Below, piece after piece: positions 56,580-64,000 of a stretch of DNA of 64,000 nucleotides (its first letter is position 1; each line of letters starts with the position of its first letter). The stretch is from Symsagittifera roscoffensis (Eukaryota; Xenacoelomorpha; Acoela; Convolutidae): positions 25,893,986 to 25,957,985 of the forward strand of contig NC_087066.1 of NCBI RefSeq assembly GCF_963678635.1. The letters are read 5' to 3'. Made by a program: the position numbers and the translations under genes. The notes beneath the pieces are model-generated. The model was not told where the DNA came from and made no database searches. It was given only the letters and a program-made list of their open reading frames with translations.

Positions 56580-58399
56580 CTAAAATCAAGGCAGTCGCAG
56601 GTGATCAAACTCTTCAACTTGATTTTAAGACCAAATAATATAGCTGGTTGCTGTGCAAGTATCATGGAATGTTTCGACCACGTGATAAAAAAAACATTTT
56701 TTGGCAGCGACAATAGATTAATATTAAGCTTTGAACAAGGCCACCTGCGATATAAAACAACCATAGCATGAAAACTAGCCGAAAGCCGCCGAGTTGATTT
56801 TTTTTCAAAATGACAAAAATCACCATTTCCGAAAATTTTCAGGCGTTATGTTCGTCTGAATGAAGTTCAACTTGAGCAAAACATGTTGAGAAACAGAATT
56901 AATAGCGTTAAAACAGCATTGATACAAAATATACCAAGCGACACCTAAGTAGACAAAACTTGGGTACACGCTCGTTGCGCTGATAGAAAAGGTTATCATA
57001 CAGAGGCCAAGCGGACCTTCGCACCACTTGCTATTCAACACAAACAGCATGGCGAAACAGCCAACAGAAAATGAAACGGAAGACGCTAAGTCGGCAAAAA
57101 GTTAACACTATAGCTACCAAAACTTCCAAATGTTTGTTTCGAATTGTTTTAAATAAAGCTCATTTCGAGAAAAACAATTGAATGTTAAATTGGCATCGGA
57201 ACAAAACTTCCGAAGCGGTGAGAATGAAAAAATCTCACCGTAAAGCTGTTTAAATATTAAAAAAATTTACTGACACTTTTGGATAAAACTAACCCAATTT
57301 GAAAAAAACTGGATCACAAGAAAAAATTTAATGCGGCTGGAAATTCAAAAATTTAAAATCAAATTTTGAAAGTAAAACTCATTCACGCACTTTTAATCAG
57401 AGAGCGTAGTTGCTTTCCTTCTACTAAGCAATCGGAGAAATCAAGCGTAGCCAACAGACGGTTGGAAAAACGCCAATGAACAAGGAAACAGGAAAACGGA
57501 TTTTTAACTTTTAAAATTAAGTTTCAATTATCGAGAAAAAAGTTGATAAGGCTTTGGAATTGATATTGTTTCTTTATAAACAGCCCAATTTGAGACAATG
57601 GATCAGAAGATATTTTTTATTTTCCGCTGAAGGTTCTGAAATTAAAATTCATTTTTGAAACAAGAAGTCGGCAATGTCATTGGAGAGTGTATTTTGCCTT
57701 CCTTTTAGCAAATTAATTTGAATGTGTTTTAAAATTAAATAAAAAGTCAACCCGCAAAAACAAATTTTGAGCATAACAATTTTAATTAGGTTTTTGGAAA
57801 ACAACACGACTTATACTACAACCTTCAGAGCTTTCATTGTCAACCAATAAACATAGCCAACAGACAGTTGGAAGATAGTGACTGAACGCAAGAAAACAGA
57901 AAAACATAGCCAACAGACAGATGGAAGAGAAGTCAATGGACGCAATTAAACAGAAAAAAAACTGACATGTTTTTTTAAATCTCAATTTTTGAATTTCAAA
58001 GAAAATAGATGCCCTCAAAGCTTTAAGAAGATGCCCTTGAAACCCTTAGAACAAATTATGACTGAGGCAATTTTTCGAGAAAAGTAACCTAATTTGAGAA
58101 AACTGGATCCATAGGAATAAATATTTCATTTCGCTGTGAAATCTAAAAATGAATACCATTTTCGAAACTAGAAGTCGCTCACGTTTTTCGTGATTTTAAA
58201 AATTTCGTTCGATGTTCGATAGAGGAGTTTACCTTCCTTTTACACAGAGGCAAAGTTGCACTTCGCATTCACAAGCAAAAATATCACCGATACTGGGAAA
58301 AACTGAATTAGTAAACTTTGAGATACAAATATATATTTTTCTAAATTGACGCACGCCAATTATGACGCATTAGCAAAACCAGTCATTAATTATTAGCAG

Positions 58400-58870
58400 T
58401 ACCAGTCAAAAAAATTACCAACTAACATGCCTCAATTTTGAGAGCAGTCTAAGGAACAGTAATAACATGAAAAAAATGATGTAAAAATAAAATGAATTTT
58501 TTTTAAATTTGAGATAAATTGATAAATTTCCCTCTTAGTAACAAATCAATTATGGCAAATAAGCTTCTTTTACCCAAATTGGAACGTTTTCTACGATATA
58601 TTAAATGTCCGATTACGCGTTAAAAGCGCGAAACATATCGCGGTTAATTGTGCCAAATTGGCAATTTTTGAACCCCCATTAATTTACGAAAAATTATCAC
58701 AGGTGAAATATCTTTCCAAGATTCAGCTCAGGACAACAATATTTTTTGAATGATATAAATAAATCCCGTTTAAAATGGCTAGTTAAAAAGTCTTAATTTG
58801 TCTGAATAAAAAAAATATTCCGTTACTTCGTTACGAAAGTCGGAAAAAAATAATTTGTGTTCTCAGACAC
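58400..58870 (+). repeat. R1 family copy
   Basis: It shows TTACGCGTTAAAAGCGCG, AACCCCCATTAATTTACG and TATCACAGGTGAAATATC in the same order as the copy at 25.6 kb. Confidence 0.55.
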
Positions 58871-59171
58871 AAGAGTCTGTAGTCTGAGTTCTGAGGCACG
58901 GACCTGTGTAGGACCAATGGTGCTCTCCTAGGCAGTAAAATAGTTGGCGTGGTTTGTAAATTTATTAACGACCCACAATAAAATTGCCCGAAAACAAATT
59001 ATTATGATTATTATGTTAATATCCTTAGCATTGTCTGTACTCAATAGCTGGTCATTGATCAAAATGAACACTTTCAAAATGAAAACATTTTATCGCAACA
59101 AAACTAGGGGCCCAGCTGAAAGCTGGAGAGACCTGTTTGATTATTTTAATATTGATTATTTTAAAATTGTT

Positions 59172-59559
59172 TTAAAATTTCAGGTTTCTCAAGTCGATAG
59201 CGCCCTTCCTACGCAAAAAAAAAGTGAAAGAGAAGCTTATGCATTCATTGGTAACGTTTTCGGAACCATACAACTTTTTAAGTTCCCTATTTAGAAGGAC
59301 TGCCCGCGCCCGATAGACGTCGTTCTGGCGGGGGAGGAGAGATCATACAAAAAATCGTCCTCCCCGTTGTTCTAATACACCTTTGAGGACTAGAATTGAA
59401 GTATATAAATGATTAAAGTGAGAGGTACAGATTTTTATTGATACCTCTGAATTGATCTATGAGCGCATCAGGTGACATTTTCAATACATCATTGCTTCCA
59501 CACAAGATGACAATGGTGTCGTACTGATCGATTGGCGCATGTTTTAAGTAATTTATGAC
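59172..59559 (-). pseudogene. SGNH-hydrolase-like relic, copy 1
   Basis: Two coding pieces on the minus strand. Piece A (59445-59559) encodes VINYLKHAPIDQYDTIVILC then GSND, the GxND block of SGNH/GDSL hydrolases. It ends in phase 1 at GAG|GTATC. Piece B (59389 down to 59172) begins after TTCTAG with the matching phase and encodes VLEQRGGRFFV, a TGA stop (59343-59345), SLLPRQNDVYRARAVLLNRE and RKGAIDLRNLKF. The nucleophile (GDS) block and the His block are absent. Such esterase domains occur in cellular genes and in some retroelement ORFs. Confidence 0.6.
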
Positions 59560-59883
59560 CTCCCATTAAACGGGCCTTTCACAGTGCGACAAGGCAAACC
59601 GTATCAATCATGGTTACATGCTAAATATATTTAAAATAAAATCATATGCACAATGCTTCAACAATGTGAATAATTATTCACTAGAATTAAGTGAAATGTG
59701 GGTTTCACAAACCAGCTAACATTAATGAAATAAAGTATTTTTCAATTTTCTAACGACTCTTTAATTTTCGAATTAATTAAATTTTCTCCAAGCATTGCAA
59801 ATATGACTATAATATGTTGACTATAACTGACATCACAAAAACGTTCTGGAACAAACCGACCTGATTAAAGAGAACTAGCGTAA

Positions 59884-59990
59884 CTAGTGCAACTTCTCGT
59901 TGGACTTCTTCGAACCATACAAAAAACTCAACACAAAGCCAATAGCAACAAGCAAAAGCGAGAAAACGTAAGCATAGCGGATTCCATTGT
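59884..59990 (-). other. Possible terminal exon with a membrane segment, copy 1
   Basis: After a TTTTTTAG acceptor, the frame NGIRYAYVFSLLLVAIGFVL continues SFLYGSKKSNEKLH and stops at TAG 59884-59886. It looks like a transmembrane helix with a short basic tail. Its phase (2 bases before the first full codon) does not fit the mesh-like exons, so it would belong to another gene or to the repeat. No partner exon is visible. Confidence 0.3.
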
Positions 59991-60060
59991 CTAAAAAATA
60001 CACACAATAAGTATATTGAATCTTTGTTCCAATGCCAAAAAACTTTTTAAAAAAACTTTT

Positions 60061-60560
60061 CCTAAGTGTACAGCTCTTCCCCGAGACAAATTAAGGACCA
60101 GCCGCTTGGGCAGGGGAGTTTCCTACAACCTGGTCTATCGATTAAACCCTTAATCCCAAATCTGGATGGGTAGTTTTTGAGGAAATCGATAATTTCCGAA
60201 AAAAAAGGCCAAAAAAGTGACTTTTCCTAAGTCTATAGCTCTTCCCCTAGGCAAGTTAAGGACCAGCCGCTTGTGCGGGGGAGTTTCCTACAACCTGGTC
60301 TATCGATTAAACCCTTAATTCCAAATCTGGATGGGTAGTTTTTGAGGAAATCGATAATTTCCGAAAAAATAGGCAAAAAAATCAAAAAGTGACTTTTCCT
60401 AAGTCTATAGCTCTTCCCCTAAGCAAATTAGGGACCAGCCGCTTGGGCAGGGGAGTTTCCTACAACCTGGTCTATCGATTAAACCCTTAATCCCAAATCT
60501 GGACGGGTAGTTTTTGAGGAAATCGAAAATTTCCGAAAAAATGGGCAAAAAGTGAAAAAA
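60061..60560. repeat. 165-172 bp satellite array, three units (copy 1)
   Basis: Units start CCTAAGT(G/C)TA at 60061, 60226 and 60398 and share GACCAGCCGCTTG, GGGGAGTTTCCTACAACCTG and TCTATCGATTAAACCCTTAA. Confidence 0.9.
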
Positions 60561-60935
60561 GTACCGAGTTGTGAAGCTTTTCTAAGACCGTAGGGAGCGG
60601 GGTAGAGTAAAAATTGCCCTAAATTTCATGCAGGCAGGTAGGTGAAACGCTACTGAATCCATTGGTACCACTTTTATGAGAATCTGACGGGTAGTTTTTT
60701 GGGAAAGCAATTGTTTTCGAAAAAGCGTCTCAAAAAAAAAAAGTAAAAAAAAAAAAAAAAAACCAGATCTCATCTGGAAAAAAAAAAACGTTTTCATAAT
60801 ACCTGTTTAATAAATCAAACAGGAATTTGCGACTTACGTTGAAAAAAAAAGATAGTTCATACTATAACACTAGGGGCCAGCTAAAAGCTGGAGAGACCCG
60901 TTTGATTATTTTAATATTGATTATTTTAAAATTGT

Positions 60936-61322
60936 TTTAAAATTTCAGGTTTCTCAAGTCGATAGCGCCCTTCCTACGCAAAAAAAGTGAAAAAAAAGCT
61001 TATGCATTCATTGGTAACGTTTTCGGAACCATACAAATTTTTAAGTTCCCTATTTAGAAGGACTGCCCGCGCCCGATAGACGTCGTTCTGGCGGGGGAGG
61101 AGAGATCATACAAAAAATCGTCCTCCCCGTTGTTCTAATACACCTTTGAGGACTAGAATTGAAGTATATAAATGATTAAAGTGAGAGGTACAGATTTTTA
61201 ATGATACCTCTGAATTGATCTATGAGCGCATCAGGTGACATTTTCAATACATCATTGCTTCCACACAAGATGACAATGATGTCGTACTGATCGATTGGCG
61301 CATGTTTTAAGTTATTTATGAC
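60936..61322 (-). pseudogene. SGNH-hydrolase-like relic, copy 2
   Basis: This is the same relic as at 59172-59559, with piece A at 61208-61322 (QYDIIVILCGSND) and piece B from 61152. It shares the TGA after RFFV with copy 1, so the stop arose before the duplication. It has an additional frame change near CACTTTTTTTGCG, where an A-run is two bases shorter than in copy 1. Confidence 0.6.
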
Positions 61323-61635
61323 CTCCCATTAAACAGGCCTTTCACAGTGCGACAAGGCAAACCGTATCAATCATGGTTACATGCTAAATATATTTAAAAT
61401 AAAATCATATGCACAATGCTTCAACAATGTGAATAATTATTCACTAGAATTAAGTGAAATGTGTTTCACAAACCAGCTAACATTAATAAAATAAAGTATT
61501 TTTCATTTTTCTAACGACTCTTTAATTTTCAAATTAATTAAATTTTGTCCAAGCATTGCAAATATGACTATAATATGTTGACTATAACTGACATCACAAA
61601 AACGTTCTGGAACAAACCGACCTGATTAAAGAGAA

Positions 61636-61754
61636 CTAGCGTAACTCGTGCAACTTCTCGTTGGACTTCTTCGAGCCATACAAAAAAAAACTCAACACAA
61701 AGCCAATAGCACCAAGCAAAAGCGAGAAAACGTAAGCATAGCGGATTCCATTGT
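61636..61754 (-). other. Possible terminal exon with a membrane segment, copy 2
   Basis: As in copy 1, but with three extra A in a run (one more Phe) and a Glu codon in place of the stop, so the tail reads KSNEKLHELR before TAG 61636-61638. The in-frame change in a homopolymer leaves the reading frame open. Confidence 0.3.
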
Positions 61755-61823
61755 CTAAAAAATACACACAATAAGTATATTGAATCTTTGTTCCAATGCC
61801 AAAAAACTTTAAAAAAAACTTTT

Positions 61824-62510
61824 CCTAAGTGTACAGCTCTTCCCCGAGACAAATTAAGGACCAGCCGCTTGGGCAGGGGAGTTTCCTACAACCTGGTCTA
61901 TCGATTAAACCCTTAATCCCAAATCTGGATGGGTAGTTTTTGAGGAAATCGATAATTTCCGAAAAAAAGGCCAAAAAAGTGACTTTTCCTAAGTCTATAG
62001 CTCTTCCCCTAGGCAAGTTAACGACCAGCCGCTTGTGCGGGGGAGTTTCCTACAACCTGGTCTATCGATTAAACCCTTAATTCCAAATCTGGATGGGTAG
62101 TTTTTGAGGAAATCGATAATTTCCGAAAAAATAGGCAAAAAAATCAAAAAAGTGACTTTTCCTAAGTCTATAGCTCTTCCCCTAAGCAAATTAGGGACCA
62201 GCCGCTTGGGCAGGGGAGTTTCCTACAACCTGATCTATCGATTAAACCCTTAATCCCAAATCTGGATGGGTAGTTTTTGAAGAAATCGAAAAAGTTTGAA
62301 AAAATGGCCTAAAAACCGAAAAATTGACTATTCCTAAGTGTATAGCTCTTCCCCTAAGCAAATTAGGGACCAGCCGCTTGTGCATGGGAGTTTCCTACAA
62401 CCTGGTCTATCGATTAAACCCTTAATCCCAAATCTGGACGGGTAGTTTTTGAGGAAATTGAAAATTTCCGAAAAAATGGGCAAAAAGTGAAAAAAGTACC
62501 GAGTTGTGAA
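61824..62510. repeat. 164-173 bp satellite array, four units (copy 2)
   Basis: Units start CCTAAGT at 61824, 61988, 62161 and 62333. Minus-strand ORFs that repeat FGIKGLIDRPGCRKLP are translations of this array. Confidence 0.9.
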
Positions 62511-62679
62511 GCTTTTCTAAGACCGTAGGGGGTGGGGTAGGGTAAAAATTGCCCTAAATTTCATGCAGGCAGGTAGGTGAAACGCTACTGAATCCATTGG
62601 TACCACTTGTATGAGAATCTGACGGGTAGTTTTTTGGGAAAGCGAATTTTTCGAAAAAGCGTCTAAAAAAAAAAAAATA

Positions 62680-62712
<33 letters not shown>

Positions 62713-63314
62713 AGATCTCATCTGGAAAAAAAAACGCTTTCATAATACCTGTTTAATAAATCAAACAGGAACAAGCTTAGCTCATACTATAACACAAGCT
62801 TTGCTTGTCTAAACAAAGGAAGTGAATTGAACTTGAAAAAAAATCAACAGTCAAACCGCGAAAAGATAAATTTGAGGCTGAACAAACTTAAAGACTTATC
62901 CTAAAAAAGAGCCTGAACTGCGTTCATTGACTCTTAAATAGAATGAAATTTTGCTCTCAAGAAAAAAATTAATACAACCTTTTACTGTTCTTGCGTTGTG
63001 TAACTAGAGGGACAAAATAATGGAGCCAGATGCGCCACCATTCACTGTCAGATCGACATCAATTATGCCAATCATGTTAACTTTGCCGACACAGAAATTT
63101 GTGTAAGAAGGGGGAATACAAAACAAACGTAGTTTGATAGTCAACGCCTGCTAAAAAACTGAAAACAACACTTTCGTTAAGTTTTGACATATAAAAGCCT
63201 GGGATGCCAATTGTTTTAATGAAATTGCTTTTTTGGGTGTTTTTAAGAGCTCAGAAAACCAATTAAGTGACCCTAAAAAAGAGTATTTAAAATCAGTGCA
63301 GTTTAACAACTAAC

Positions 63315-63714
63315 CTGGAAGCTATTGAAGGCGTCCACTCTAATAGGATAAGTTCCCACTTTGTACCACGTGGCCACAAACCCCCACGTGGCCTCAAACT
63401 CATGTGTAGTTCCAACCATCCCCGTGACCACTAGCAAATCTGCTTCACTCATTTCACGCTTGAAGATATTGTTCGCCAAGTTCAAATATTTAGTATCTTC
63501 GCCCATTATGTTTTGAGTCAGATCGTCGTCAAACTTCGCCCCCATTGAGACCAGTTCTGCTTTGTCAATAGGGGTTCGGCCGTGTTCGTTTATCTGGTCA
63601 CGCAACTCCTCGTCCGCCACGTAATCGTCCAGAAGCCACTGATAATAGCTTCTTCCAGTCCCAGTGCCCTCTCGAGCCTGCCAGTAATAGCTACAAATCC
63701 TCTCGACATCCCAC
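63315..63714 (-). CDS. Mesh/SUSD2-like membrane protein, exon 1 of 8 visible (start of NIDO)
   Basis: This exon is 400 nt, phase 2 to phase 0, with acceptor TTGTTCAAG and donor CCAG|GTTAGT. It opens WDVERICSYYWQAREGTG and runs through LLDDYVADEELRDQINEHGR to FVATWYKVGTYPIRV and DAFNSFQ, the first strand of the NIDO domain. FNSFQ joins directly to AMLVCDD of the next exon, as in NIDO proteins (N-x-FQ-x-VL). Upstream exons, including the signal peptide, must lie to the right of the window. Confidence 0.88.
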
Positions 63715-64000
63715 CTTGAACAAAATAAAAATAGAAATTCAAATAGTTAACAAAGGACTCGATTCAAGTTAACTTACAACATGTCTACGTTATATCATCA
63801 GCATGTTGTTTGTGTTTTCGGAGCAAATCTAAGATTTTCTCGCAGGGAGATGGTAGACTCAGAAAAAATTATGATGAAATTTATTCGAATTTTTTAGATT
63901 TACCAAATTGATTTGAGAAGCTCTCTAAAATACAAAAAAGGCTATTTTGCCAAAATCTTTTTGCGCAGATGAAGAATTTTGACATTGGATTATTTTGAAA
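63715..64000. other. Intron at the right edge
   Basis: No complete exon is visible. A minus-strand GTAAGT at about 63775 would give a 61-bp intron, but the frame before it is closed by stops. Confidence 0.4.

Larger units (their letters stand above)
59103..60868. repeat. 1.8 kb tandem repeat unit, copy 1
   Basis: It begins ACTAGGGG(C)CCAGCT with a small hairpin (CCAGCT/AGCTGG) and ends after a poly-A tract, the hairpin CCAGATCTCATCTGG and the hairpin CCTGTTTAATAAATCAAACAGG. In between lie an SGNH-hydrolase relic, a short membrane-segment ORF and three units of a 165-172 bp satellite. Copy 2 follows directly. The hairpin-rich, A-rich end suggests a mobile element, but I see no transposase or reverse transcriptase. 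Confidence 0.8.
60869..62794. repeat. 1.9 kb tandem repeat unit, copy 2
   Basis: This is the second copy, longer than copy 1 because its satellite array has four units instead of three. TCATACTATAACAC occurs at both its left junction and its right end. The poly-A tract before the end hairpin is longer than in copy 1. Confidence 0.8.
56580..63314 (-). other. 6.7 kb intron of the mesh-like gene, repeat-filled
   Basis: This intron separates the two NIDO exons. It holds copies of the CCAACAGACAGTTGG hairpin motif (57.4-57.9 kb), an R1 copy (58.4-58.9 kb) and the 1.8-1.9 kb tandem pair (59.1-62.8 kb). It contains no exon that fits the phase 0 to phase 0 join on either side. Confidence 0.75.

Noticed and set aside
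58944-59294. 116-codon plus-strand ORF
   Set aside because: It crosses the edge of the 1.8 kb repeat and is antisense to the SGNH relic; no domain is visible.
59884-59990. Alternative last exon of the mesh-like gene
   Set aside because: The phase does not fit the phase-0 end of the exon at 63315, and the piece is part of a repeated unit.
61825-62189. Minus-strand ORFs with IKGLIDRPGCRKLP repeats
   Set aside because: They are read-through of the 165-173 bp satellite array.
63776-63840. Short upstream exon of the mesh-like gene ending at a GTAAGT
   Set aside because: The frame that would join the next exon has stop codons a few codons upstream and no acceptor between.

Overview
This is an AT-rich animal (metazoan) nuclear genome window. 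Coding blocks are interrupted by spliceosomal introns, the recognisable proteins are animal types (mesh/SUSD2-like NIDO-AMOP-vWD, Sec1/Munc18, FN3 repeats, enolase, Schlafen-AlbA), and most of the DNA is repeats. I cannot assign a phylum from the sequence alone. Two 200-base N runs (19692-19891 and 49268-49467) mark scaffold joins.

Layout. 1-4255: four plus-strand exons of a secreted or receptor-like fibronectin-III-type protein that enters from the left. 4256-12459: a minisatellite, a 3.6 kb unit present twice in tandem, and a MITE that the second copy runs into. 12460-25650: mostly non-coding repeats, with an FN3-like relic (14.8 kb), a 642-bp tandem pair (16.7-18.0 kb), a foldback element (19.1-19.5 kb) and an LTR-retrotransposon integrase relic (19.9-20.4 kb). 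25651-36556: a 5.45 kb direct tandem duplication carrying the last coding exon of enolase and its 3' flank. 35648-38021: a complete four-exon enolase gene on the minus strand (436 aa), with a GC-AG intron and a SINE in that intron. 38.3-40.4 kb: Tc1-like fragments, including a head-to-head palindrome. 42463-43335: a Schlafen-AlbA-domain gene (minus). 45938-47953: an intronless Sec1/Munc18 gene (plus), probably a retrocopy. 48-50.9 kb: repeats and tRNA-derived SINEs. 50974-63714: eight exons of a mesh-like NIDO-AMOP-vWD membrane protein (minus, 953 aa visible). Its 6.7 kb intron carries a 1.8-1.9 kb tandem pair, each copy with a broken SGNH-hydrolase relic and a 165-173 bp satellite array.

The genes do not form an operon or a shared pathway. 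Enolase is glycolytic, the Sec1 protein belongs to SNARE-mediated membrane fusion, and the FN3 and mesh-like proteins belong to the cell surface. The most striking local theme is repeated direct tandem duplication (3.6 kb, 0.64 kb, 5.45 kb and 1.8 kb units). One of these duplicated a terminal exon of an essential gene, if it is not an assembly artefact. I did not find a clearly new enzymatic or defence system.
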